DNA from: Tubiluchus corallicola
Taxonomy: Eukaryota; Priapulida; Priapulimorpha; Priapulimorphida; Tubiluchidae
NCBI GenBank assembly: GCA_030141605.1
Contig: JAQGDQ010000001.1
Coordinates: 310,001-374,000, forward strand
Direction: 5' to 3'
DNA: 64,000 nucleotides
Positions within the stretch are counted from its first letter, which is position 1. Each line of letters starts with the position of its first letter. The notes under the pieces are model-generated. The model was given only the letters and a program-made list of their open reading frames with translations, made no database searches and had not been told where the DNA came from. Positions 44,884 to 56,376 of this stretch are shown one piece after another. The position numbers were made by a program, and so were the translations under genes.

Positions 44884-46434
44884 CACAGAGATCCTCCTTT
44901 TCCTTTACGTAGACCAAGATATACACATCGCCACTAGACTAGGAAAATAATAATTATATCATAAAAAAGGTTCTTGTACAGAGTTCTTGGGCATTTCTTT
45001 CTAAAAGTGGACAAAATAAACAATCTTATCAATGTGAAAAATTAACGGCAAATGGTCAAAAATGCAAAAAACAAAATGTCTACAAAATATTAATTAAGTT
45101 TTTGAGCACACAACCTTAAAACGAGCTCCCAAAAATTGATATTATAAAGCGATGATGACATCTATTCCGGGGTCTTTCCAATCCACTTCTGTTACTTTTG
45201 TTACAAAAATGGAAGCAATTTAAAATAGCCATCACACACGCAAAGAAATTATGCCGATCAATTATATAGATATACATTTATTTGTTCATCTATTTAGCAC
45301 AATACTACAAAATACAAGTTATATGTATTGCAATATTGACAATGCATTGCAGGAGTATATTAGTGCAGCAGAAGAAACTAACATGAGCTAAGCTCAGATA
45401 TATCCGATAAGATTTATGACAACAACAAAAAATGTGATAAATGGAGTAAAGCAAAGGGATGGAAGAAGATGATATAATCACGATGTTGATTGTAACGATG
45501 GCGATATTAATGCTGATGACAATGATAGTGAATAGATGCTAATATTATTGTTGATAATACGCCAGGATCGATGATCTAAACCAAGTGAGCCATTTTTGCA
45601 GTGTTATGAAAATAGTACTAAAATAAAATAATGTGTATTTTAAATTACAGGATCTGATTAATTAGGCCCATACGATTCAAGTATTGATTTTTTAAGTTTG
45701 CGTTTGAATATATGCTTAGCTGATTTAGCACTTTTTATTTAAGTGCAAAGCTTATTCGATTCAAAGCTAAAGCAGCGAATGAAAACGATGTATTTGTTTT
45801 CAAATACTGTAATTTAAATTCATTTAACCTAGTACTGAAATTTAACGTTCAATTGACCGTTAGGTTTCTTGGAGGTTAGACCTATTTCGATGTTCACCAA
45901 AAATGTTAAAATGATTTAGTAATAAAACTGCAACAATCACTTCGCGCAACCAGTAAAAGCACTTTAAAGCAACGAAATATCCCAGTTACATCATGATTTT
46001 CAAGTGAATGGCGGCAAATACCACTCATGTAAATTTCTTTATAACAGTAGTATATTTTAAGTTTATGCTTTATGTAGACAGTTCTTTGCAGATTTCTTTA
46101 TTATATTTTTTCTAAGTTTAAGTTATAATTAACAAATCAAATCAAGTTTATTTTTCTCTACAGCATTTCAGGAACGTATACATATAACAAAAATATACAA
46201 ACATAGAGCAATAAATGCGTTAATAAAATGAATATAAAGCCAAAGAGATAAGGTAGCGAATCGACTAAAAAGTCATCAGATAAACAGATAACAGTAAAAT
46301 AAACCCAACATACTGTGTGACATGTTCTTTCCTTTAACTGTTTTGTACGCATAATTACCTAGGTTACAATCAACTAAATCATTACTGTTACCGTTACCGT
46401 CGAATAGCTTATGGACCTCTCCACTCTTCCTTGT
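44232..46434. other. Spacer upstream of POLR3H
   Basis: AT-rich DNA with no recognised gene. It contains the compound microsatellite at 44743-44890 and an imperfect GAT-rich run near 45470-45540. Confidence 0.4.
44743..44890. repeat. Compound microsatellite (CT/AG)n, (AC)n, (GCAC)n
   Basis: A TC-rich tract followed by AG-rich, CAGA, CACA and about ten GCAC units. The TC and AG halves are self-complementary and could form a hairpin. Confidence 0.95.
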
Positions 46435-47930
46435 TTACTTTATTAATTTAAAAAGTGAACAAAATAGGTGGCCACACTGCGACCATGAAGCGTAGCACAG
46501 GGTTTCTTGTTGCAATTGTGGCAACCTGGGGTCTATATATTTTTCTGGATTGTTATTCCAGTGTCTATCGAGACGAGACTTAAACTGGGCAGGATTGGAG
46601 GCTTGAACTACAATGTCAGGCAGCGTGTTCCACTCATTAATTACTCGCCTTGCAAATGTGAATCTCCTTCTACTCCACTTTTGGGAACTGTTCTCTTCTT
46701 GATTTTGTAGGAGTGACCTCTGGTACCATGATATGTCTGTCGATGGAAAAACATTTTCTATACCTTTAAGGATACGAAATGTTTGGATTAAATCTTGTCT
46801 TTTGCGTCTGTATTTCAGAGTTGTAAGGACCAGAATCTTAAGTCTTGCAACATATGGTAAATGAGAAATAGCAGGTACAAGTCTAGTAGCACGACGTTGT
46901 ATACTTTCAATTTTCCTTATCATGTCTTGACGATTTGGGCTCAAAATCACATCACCATAATTCAACATAGGACGAACCATTGATTTATATAGCTTGGTTA
47001 CCATAGATCCGTCAAGATAAGAGAAACTACGTTTGATTAAAGCCCGTCTTCCATGTGCTTTATTGACAACATTGTTTATATGTGTTTGAAAATTAAGCAT
47101 ACTGTCGATGGTGATACCCAGATCTTTTTCTTCTGGGACGCTTATAATTTCTTTAGAACTTTGTCCATGTGCCATTTTATATGTACGACCTGCAGTATCA
47201 CGCCTTCCAATAGTCAGGAGCTTACATTTTTCGGTGTTAAATTCCATTTGCCATTGGCGACACCATTGGTCGGCATAGTTAATATTATTCTGCATGACCT
47301 CAAAATCATCCAGGCAGCATGCTTTACCATATATTTTAGTGTCATCTGCAAACAGGCTTTTACCGCAGTTGAAAACTTCAGGAAGATCATTTATGTAAAT
47401 CGTAAATAAAATAGGTCCAAGCACACTTCCCTGTGGTATACCATTGGTCACATTTGCCCATTCTGTTTCTTGCCCATTGACTACTACAAAATGCCTTCTC
47501 CCACAGAGAAAACTATTAATCCGTGTTAACAGGTGACCACAAATTCCGTATGATTCAAGTTTTAAAGAAGTCTCAGATGGGATACTCGACTGAATGCTTT
47601 TAAAAAGTCGTAATAGATAACATCAACTTCGCCTTTATTCTTAAGTAAATCCATTCATTCTTCAAGAGAAACTAATAAATTGGTAGTACAAGATCTGCCA
47701 GTTCTGAAACCATGTTGACTATCACAAATGAGATTATGCTCAGTAATGAAGTTGTAGATTTTATCCCTTAATATTCCTTCTAGCATTTACAAACAACTGA
47801 TGTCAGACTGATAGGTCTGTAATTTTTTGCTAAGTCTTCTAAGGATATCTTCATTGTTCTTAATTATACTTGCATGGATTCCATCAGGCCCCATAGATTT
47901 ATTGGCCTTATATACACTCCTCTGGTGTAA
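46435..47930 (-). pseudogene. Non-LTR retrotransposon (CR1/jockey-like) reverse transcriptase, degenerate
   Basis: On the minus strand a 5' scrap (NKSMGPDGIHASIIKNNEDI) lacks the usual ~30 residues that follow. It is rejoined by RPISLTSVVCK, MLEGILRDKIYNFI and SQHGFRTGRSCTTNLL, with frameshifts and one in-frame stop. From 47451 to 46435 the frame stays open: GIPQGSVLGPILFTIYINDL (RT domain), the catalytic FADDTK box, EWRQWQMEFNTEKCK-like thumb sequence, and a C-terminal region of about 200 residues including RRFTFARRVINEWNTLP. No endonuclease domain is present. Multiple lesions mean it cannot be active. It lies between POLR3H and Caprin, same strand as both. Confidence 0.85.
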
Positions 47931-50710
47931 CCGAACGGTATGGTATATGTTGGAGGAATTGTCACAAAATAAACCTTGCCTTTCAGGCGAACAAGACTTT
48001 ACATGCTTTGCAAATTAAACTGATACCGAGACAACAAAACGTTCCAGCACAGGCATGAATTCGATCAATAGTTCTGTTCCAGTAGTGTTTCTTACAAATG
48101 CTTTTGATATGTGGGCCACGCCATTTTTCTCTTTCTGCAAAAACTGAAATTTGGTCGGGAACAGCATTTTGTATTAAAGAAGATCCAGGTGATTATTTTT
48201 TGTTCGTATAATGAAGGTTATGATGAGACGTTTAATGTAACTGCATGCGTTATTTCGTTCGGCACGGCGGCCATTTTGAAAACGGTAATCATTTTTAAAT
48301 GAGATGACAGAATCGGATTCCTCGAGTCCAACTACAATGGAATAGATGTCATATTGCTTTCTTAATGTTAATTTTCTTAATTAATTTATGTTGTTTATGC
48401 AAACACTTGGCGGCCATTTTGTTTTTTGCGTTTTTAGCCCTATTCCGCTAATTTTTCGAGCTAGCAACAACGTTTTTCAGATTCAGCACAGTCAAATTGA
48501 TAAAACCGGCTACGTTGCCCACTTTTAGAAATAAATGCCTGGAGGGTTCCACTTCTGAATACTGGACTGGCTAGACTAGTACCTGTGTCAGATGTTGTAA
48601 ACTTGTAAGTTTCTAACCCAGCATTCTGCTTAATATTTGCTATTTCTTCAGACTTCTCACAACGTACTGCATGTTCTGTAGTATTTTCTTTTACCCAAAA
48701 CTTTGCACTTACATTTCAAATCAGTCATATTTGATCTCATTTTCAATTTCAAACAGCAGAGTCACTGATTTCACAATGCTTTTCATTCAGTAACCTAAAT
48801 TTTGTCATCATTTGTATTCTAACGTTATGCTCATACAGTATCGCCTGGCTCTAGTGGTTTACACCTTTCTTATTTCATTTTTCAATTCTGATTGCTTTTC
48901 ATCCATAATCGTTCCCATCTCTAAAACAGTGTATTTTCGAAAACTAACAAACTTTATTCTCTTTTTTGTTGATCAAGTACTACTAGTTTTTGCAAAACTA
49001 TTTTCTTCAGATCTGATCGGTGAATAATAAATCACTGTCTTTTTATAAAATACGATTTTTTGCATTGGCCCAAAGCCTGTTTCTGCTAGCAAGCCCCAAT
49101 ATGCTCCGTCACTTTGACTTTACGACTATAAGCAGGCCGGTTTTATGAATATAGAATATCACAAAAGCTAGCCTACCCAGCTGTAAAAATCTCTTTCTGG
49201 TATAGTGTATTCAGCAGTTCCTGGTCTAAAATCTAATGAGCTGATACACGACTAATTATACATTTTAATTTTATTGCCTAGCCTGAGCAATGGATCAGCG
49301 AAATAGGTAAGAGTCAACATACACTATGTTAGTATATCTGTTTTAACGATTATCCGTAATTTTACTCACAAAAGTTACTATTATTTTAGTTTGGCTAATA
49401 TTATTTTACCATTTTAGTTGCAGTATTTACATTCTAGTCAATATACTGTATAGAAGTGTTAACATACTTTTATATTTTAACAGCACCTGTCATCAGGCAA
49501 CACTTACTAGAATCTCGAAATGAATTTAAGAATTAAAACAAAATTAATGAGCTTCTTTGTGTGTATATCAAATTACTTTTGCTAGTTACTTATTGTCGCG
49601 CCTTCTCCTTAAGCCGACATTTATTTCCATGACCAACATCATAATATCACCAAGCACAGCAAATATCTTCACCTGAAGATTTAGCACAAAATCAGAGTTC
49701 TAAGTTCCGACCAACACCAACTAATCTCCAAGGAAACTATTTCAAAATGAGTGATTACATCAGTTAATTATGCGACAGTAAATAATTACCAAAATACTTT
49801 GAATCCATGCATAACCGTTATTCTCATATAAGTTTAATTCTGTTTCCCGAGCATTGCATTCTATCAATTATTACAACTGGATTAATTCCAACAGAATAAA
49901 ATAATTTGGAAGTGTAAAATTATTTGGAAGTTAACTAGAAGTGTATAAATAAGATATAAAATAAGATCAGTTGGCCCATTGGCTGTATGAGTAGTGCCTG
50001 GTGTTCTCAGAAGTGCTCATCATTAAACAAGATGCAATTCATGGGAATTTCAGTCTTACAGAAATGTTATTACTAGTAGCACCGTCTGGTATTTAAAAAT
50101 ATTCTTAGAGACACACTTTATTTCAGTCAGAGACTATTATTAGACTAACATTATTTATTGTAAAAGACAGTAAGTGTGAAAAATCAAATTTTGCATACAC
50201 AAACACAAGATTCTGTTTTGCAGTGTTACTATCATAACACGTAATCAACTTGAAAAGCACTGAATGTCAACATACCAAAATAAAAATGGGTTGTTACACA
50301 TTATAAGTTCAAATTTGGCAATTCTTGCATAGGTTCAAATAAATGTTGTTTTTGTAAATAAAACAAAATAACATAATACTGGTAAGAATTACTTACAATC
50401 TGACTTTAGGGGAAAGCCAGAATGAAAAGTGCCAAAAAAACAAAGCTCTGACATATGAAAATCTAACAGCAAACTGACTGAATACACACATAATAGTATT
50501 GCAATATTGTTATCGTATGCTGGTTTAATCTGCAATTTAAAAATGCTGCTATTTAAAACAAAAAATTAATAATTTTAGCAGGCTGCTTTCTGCATTTTAG
50601 GGATTTAAATCAATTAAAGTAAAAATATTAGTAGCTGATAATGAAACCTGCTCTCATGTTTGTCAAATGTACTTTTCCCCTTTGCTAAACAAGATGCAAA
50701 TTTAATTTAT
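47931..50710. other. Spacer and probable Caprin 3' UTR
   Basis: No gene recognised. Minus-strand AATAAA motifs at 50154-50159 and 50117-50122 could end the Caprin transcript about 550-600 nt after its stop. Two GGCGGCCATTTTG motifs occur near 48265 and 48410, suggesting another decayed repeat. Confidence 0.35.
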
Positions 50711-52600
50711 TTATGCACTTGCACCTTGTGGTTGCTGAAATCGCTGATTAAATGCGCCGCGATTTCCTCGCATTCCTGCACCTCTGCTACCTCTTGGGGC
50801 TGCTCGAGAGCTACCACTATTACCACTAGATCGATGGTGAAATCCATTCTCAGTGTTATAAGAAGGGCTCTGGTGCCTGCCAGTGTTATTGCGGTAACTT
50901 GCATCACCACCACGATAGCTACCTCTACCACTATACGTGATGTTTCCTCCACGACTGCCTCTTCCACGTATGTTTGCTACAGGAACTGGCCCCTTCTGGT
51001 GTGGATAACCACCAGGTGCTTGCTCATCATTATCCCCATCATTCATGCTCTGCTGAGGACTACTAATGTTCTGAATCATTTGTTCTTTTCCTGTCACTAC
51101 ACTATTATTATATTCGTCTTTTAATACCTGACTGTTTTCTTCTTTGTATGCACTCGACTTGAATGACACAGCATTAACATTCAATGTACTTGTTTCCGGG
51201 CTAAGCTGACTAGGAAGGGGAATGGGTGGGGGAGCATCAGGTATGTCTTGTCCTTCAATCAGTGTATGAGAAACCTGACCTAATTTAGAAGCTTGACTGT
51301 ATGCCAAGTTGTTACCATAATTTGGACTTCCACTTGCAATATAGGCAGTGTTCGTGAAAGTGAGACTCTCTACTGGAGCATTTATATCAGCTTGTTGCTC
51401 AAAACTTGATTGAGGACCATATGTCGTGTCTGTTACAGCCTGCTGGTAAACAGTGTTATGGTATGTTGGCGCATCAGTTACAATCTGAGGTGGTGGTGGT
51501 GCCATTGGATGAGCAGCTACAACAGCAGGATCCATGTGTGGTGATTCAAAATCTATTTGGCTTTCCTGTAGAAAATTATAGCCACCTTGCACAACTGAGA
51601 TAACTTCGCTTATTGGCCGTATTCGTTGCTCATAGCTTTGCTGTTCAGCAAAGTAGCAACTTTCCTGCTCTTGAAGTTCCTGAGCACTAGGTTGTGTGTG
51701 AACTGGCTGTATAGTTGTCACACTACAAGGTTGGGTTGCCGAAGCCCGTTGTGTAGACACATCATCTTGTTTCACCATGATGAAGTCTCCATACTCAGTG
51801 GATTCATCACGACCGGTTTTGTCGCCGTCGCCGCTCTCATCATCACTATCTCCCGAGGGTTTAGGTGGTGGTGGGTCTTGGTTTTCAGATGGATCATCTT
51901 TTCCTTCATCTTCCGGTTCATCTTCTTTTTCTTTGTCATCGGCTGAACCTTCACTAAAGTATTTGCTGCTACTGATCAACTGCAAGAGATCATGCAAATC
52001 TTTGTATGTTGTGCCCAGTACCTCTTTAGGTTTCGCATCCAATAAATTACAGATATGTTCAGCTGCAACACTAAGCTGTTCACTGAACGGTATGTCAGAC
52101 TCAGTTTCCCGACTCGGGCAAATCAATTTGTACAGTTCATCAAGAAGGTCAAGATTTTCTTCTGTTAGTAAACAAGCATTATTTTTGCCTGCCAAGAAAT
52201 CTTCACGTACATTATCAGATCCTAAGTTTGTTAGTAAATCTTGTATACGTAACAATTCCCGATAACGAGAAACCTCATACTGCTGCCGTTCTAATGCCTC
52301 CCGTTTGGCTTGCTTCTTTAATTGTTTTACAGCATCTGTACTGATTTGGGTGAACTGCTTGTGTAGGTCTCGGATAAGATCTAACTGTCGCAGAACCTCA
52401 TCGTATCGCTTGATAGCTTGCTGCTGATCTTCATTTAATTCTTTCCCGGCTTTGGCTTGCTCTCGAATCTGATCTAGTTTTCCCTTCCGCTTTTCCAAAT
52501 TTCTCACTTTCTTTTCAACGACAGTTAAAGCTTGTTTCAAAGATTCAGGGACATCAGGAGATAAAAAGGGTTTGTCTAGTTTTGAAGCAGCAGAAGGCAT
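50711..52600 (-). CDS. CAPRIN1: Caprin (cytoplasmic activation/proliferation-associated protein), caprin-1-like
   Basis: One uninterrupted coding exon, 629 aa. Residues about 20-215 form the helical, coiled-coil-rich caprin homology region HR1 (QALTVVEKKVRNLEKRKGKL, EDFLAGKNNACLLTEENLDL). A D/E-rich stretch follows (220-270). At 341-352 YNFLQESQIDFE matches the G3BP-binding motif of human Caprin-1 (YNFIQDSMLDFE). A proline-rich middle then leads to an RGG-rich C-terminus (543-612: RGRGSRGG, GRGSYRGG, PRGSRGAGMRGNRG). Caprin-1 is an RNA-binding scaffold of mRNP and stress granules that controls local translation. There is no C1q domain, which separates it from Caprin-2. The exon is preceded by acceptor-like TTTTTAG, so a 5' UTR exon probably lies upstream, perhaps in the CpG-richer patch near 54060-54140. 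Confidence 0.95.
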   Translation of the reverse strand: MPSAASKLDKPFLSPDVPESLKQALTVVEKKVRNLEKRKGKLDQIREQAKAGKELNEDQQQAIKRYDEVLRQLDLIRDLHKQFTQISTDAVKQLKKQAKREALERQQYEVSRYRELLRIQDLLTNLGSDNVREDFLAGKNNACLLTEENLDLLDELYKLICPSRETESDIPFSEQLSVAAEHICNLLDAKPKEVLGTTYKDLHDLLQLISSSKYFSEGSADDKEKEDEPEDEGKDDPSENQDPPPPKPSGDSDDESGDGDKTGRDESTEYGDFIMVKQDDVSTQRASATQPCSVTTIQPVHTQPSAQELQEQESCYFAEQQSYEQRIRPISEVISVVQGGYNFLQESQIDFESPHMDPAVVAAHPMAPPPPQIVTDAPTYHNTVYQQAVTDTTYGPQSSFEQQADINAPVESLTFTNTAYIASGSPNYGNNLAYSQASKLGQVSHTLIEGQDIPDAPPPIPLPSQLSPETSTLNVNAVSFKSSAYKEENSQVLKDEYNNSVVTGKEQMIQNISSPQQSMNDGDNDEQAPGGYPHQKGPVPVANIRGRGSRGGNITYSGRGSYRGGDASYRNNTGRHQSPSYNTENGFHHRSSGNSGSSRAAPRGSRGAGMRGNRGAFNQRFQQPQGASA

Positions 52601-55600
52601 TCTTCTTAAGCAAAAACACTAAAAACAAAAATAAATTAAAGAACAAATATAGTACCAATTTAGCAAGCAAGAACTAAAAAAATTAATAAATAAATCTATC
52701 ACACTGAATAATTATCTCACATCAACAATACATGATATGGTACACTTTATACATATTATATGTATTACGTGTTGCAACTTAACATACATTAAGATGTTTG
52801 TTCTGTGGCGCAGCATGGGCTTTCAGCTGTGGATCTGATCAATAATAATTAGTAGTAACTTCAGTTTGTTTCCAACAGTGTTAGTAATACTAGGGCCCAC
52901 AGCACTACAATATACAGTCATTGCCAGATACTGTGCCCATAATTATGACTGATTATGATTATGAATGAGTGATAGACTTGCGACACAATACATTATTGTA
53001 ATTTTCTTTAAATTACTTACACCATTAAATTTTAATCAAATAATCGCTAGATTGTAAATTTGCATTATTTAGTACAGTAACATTGACTCTATTATGTGTT
53101 ATTTGAATCTGGCTTTCAGCCGAACTGCATAAAAGTCTCCACGTCATATTGCAAATAGTGAAATACAATGTTGAGGCGTAAGCATTAGTAATACAACTAC
53201 TGTACTTGGTACATGCTCCTCTACCCTGGTGACTTTCATTTCTACCAGTCTAAACAAATACAATAGGTACTACAGGACCAATGAAAATGACTACTAGTAC
53301 TACCTTCTAATTCCACCAAAGTTAGGAGAAGAAAATCAGTGGTTTGCTATGGATGGCACTTTTTGCATGGTAGTACTAGTGGTCTCATAAAATTGTTAAA
53401 AAATTGTCGAAACCTAATTTTGATACACTAGCTGATACACTAAGCATAAGCACCTAGCAGATAAGCGTGCCAGTTTGTAATATAAATTATCATTATAAAT
53501 ACAAATTACAATTTGACACACTCTGACAATGTCATCAATGCTGTCAATGATTTTACTAATGGCAAAGTGAAATAAAAATAACTTTGTACAATACTGTAGT
53601 TGTTCTTCCAACTCAGAATAATATTATAACACAGTGAGCTAAATTAACTTTTACTTTTTACTAATTTTTAGTTTTACTTTAGGCAATAGGTATACTATTA
53701 CTAATGTGTTTTATTATCATTCTTAAAATAGCAATCAAACTTTTTAAATACCTAGTAAAATTTAACTTTCGCTAGCAACTATTGCTTAATAAGGCGCGTC
53801 ACGACACGAGCGCTAAAATCATGTGACAATGCGCACTAATGCAAGCAAATCTATTTCTTGTAATTTTATTACGCTGAAAACTTGCATGATAATTAAATTA
53901 AAACTAATGTCAAATTAAATAATTTCAAATCAGATATTCCACCTAGCTTGCAGGGTAAACAACGCTTAGAAACGTTACCAAGTAAGATTAATTATGAGAA
54001 AAAGCAGTTCAATGATGCAAATGGACGACAGACTTTCCACACACACGTCGAATAACAATATGGAAAATCTTTGGTGCTACCGCGCACGTGCTCGAATTTC
54101 ACGCCGTGTTGTTTCACACTGTCGCTGCCAGTGGACAGCTCGGAAGTGATGGTGAGATTGGTGACAAACTACTGGCTTAGAACCGATAGCAGTGTCTAGC
54201 TTTTTGCTGGATTACTGTTGTGCTTACTTGTCTTAACAAAACATTTATTTCATTTTAGAATTCTGGCTGCCCATTGCCCAAAAGCCCAATGTTAGTTTAT
54301 TGTTTACAATGTTGTTTTATAATAAAGCAGCGCTTCCGTACCGAGTCTCTGAAACCAGTTTCACAGTGCCAACATTGGAATGTTCAAAAATTTATTTTTA
54401 TATTAACTCAAGCGGCATCACTTACTGCTAATGCTAAGTACTTGTGACAGGATCGGATCGAGATTATTATTGGTATAATTCCCTAGAGGTAACACTAAGT
54501 CAGCAGAAGACAAAAATTTTATTACAGTAGCTTGATGATTATAGTAGCTATGATTTAACCACGACCTACATTTAGTATTATGACAAGGAAAAAATATAGC
54601 AGCCAAAGGAATACTGCAGAACAACAGTTTCCGAGAAAGGATACCGCCTATCACTAGCAAATTAGTCATAAAAATTCTAATTTTCTGGATATTCGTATTT
54701 GCCATGTTTTTCTATTTATTTCTGAATGCGTTTGCCTTTAGTAATCACTAGGTTTGTTTGAGGAAATTTCCTTAAAAAATCGAAGTCTGGTAAATGGAGG
54801 CACACGCGATTACAGTGGCACTGGTGAACAGTGCAAAATATGCTCTCGTAACAGATATAATATAGTGTGGAAAAACAAAAGTTCAATGTTAATAAAAGAA
54901 CAACATTAAAACTGTTATGGAAATTTATTACACTGACAAAAATAGTGAATATCATGTACAACAAATTCAACAAGAATAGATACTATAATGCACACTACAT
55001 AAAAAAACCAAATTGCTATGTATGTAATGTAAAGCTATTATGCAAGTTTATGTGCTATGAGCTAGAAATAAATATTTATAGCTAACATGATGCCTTTATG
55101 TATCTGTGTCCTGATTAAATAATCGTTATACGACAATAATTTTGTATGATATTAAAAAAGAACTAGAGTGACTAAGCAATTACAGAAGAGCTCCCCAAAA
55201 CACACTACTGGGCACAGAGCAGCACACGTTTCTGTTGATAACCGTTGAAACACAACACGTGTTTATAGAGTAACAGGCTCAAAGCAGCTGTCAATGTTTC
55301 CATGTTGCACCAAGAATAATAAAACTGATGAAAACACCAATGCTTTTTACTTATTTGCAATACTAAAATATCAAACAGTATAAGAGCAAGGACAAAAACA
55401 AAGCAAAAATAAAAACATACACACAACAAAATCTGTGAGTGTGAAAGTAAATAACTATGCAAAATAATCAAAGGCTTAAATTGATGGCAAAAAAGTTCTT
55501 TCTAAATGAACACACTGCATAATATAGTGTGAGTAATATGTGGCAAACCTTTTTGGAAGACTTTTACACACATTTGCACAAAAGCATGTTATGTGGCACA

Positions 55601-56376
55601 ATAGCTAACAATTTGTTATGAGGCTGCAGTCAGAAATATTGGCTGGCAAACAGTAATCACCGTGACAAGACATCAAAATGATACTAAAATGAAACCTATG
55701 ACAAATTAGCATAAGTACTGTACCTAACCCACTAGGTTAAAACAGTCTGTGTTAGGTCAGCCAGTTACATACACCGAGTTACTATGCCTCTTATTTCTAC
55801 TTAGTTTAAACCAAACTGTTTATGATACTTTTAAATATTATGTTGCTGTATGTCTGCAAGTGGTCCCTCCAAAAATGGTCAACTTAGCAATGAATAATAA
55901 CAATGTTGTTCAAGATGTATAGACCTATTTTCAAAACAGGTCTACACTATAGTGTTTTCAATTTGCAGAACTTGTAAATAACTAAATAATACCATAAAAC
56001 CAACAAGTCAAAAATGTTAAATTATATGAAAAGTATAACAATTTCTTTAAAAGTGCATTTCTTAAAACTCAATAACTGCTAAAGTTAAAGAATAAATAAA
56101 TAAATAATAGTCTTTGTAAAAAAAAGGAAAACATAATAAATAAAACTAGACATAACGGTAAGTTTTAATAAACATCACAAAGAACTTTCAAGTATTAAGA
56201 CATGAGAAATCATTTAAAATTTTGTCTAACTTAAATTTAGCTGATGATTATTACAATAAAATAATAAAAACATTATTTCCATGCAGGATGACGACACCAG
56301 TCATTCAAAGTTGGAAATGGCACAAATAATTTGTTAACTAGTTAATGTTTTTGATTCTCTAATACAATAATAAACA
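52601..56376. other. Spacer between Cav2 3' end and Caprin
   Basis: No coding exon recognised with confidence. The patch at 53790-54150 has more CpG than its surroundings and an E-box CACGTG near 54086; it is a candidate Caprin promoter and 5' UTR exon. The Cav2 3' UTR occupies an unknown part next to 56376. Confidence 0.35.

Noticed and set aside
47053-47409. 118-codon plus-strand ORF
   Set aside because: Antisense to the reverse transcriptase frame.
50660-51124. 154-codon plus-strand ORF and other ORFs over 50.7-52.3 kb
   Set aside because: Shadows of Caprin in other frames.
54418-54705. 95-codon minus-strand ORF with good Kozak context, an upstream in-frame stop and a GTAAGT donor at its end
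   Set aside because: Attractive as a first exon with a signal-anchor-like start, but no homology and no partner exon found. AT-rich DNA yields such ORFs by chance; worth an RNA-seq look only.
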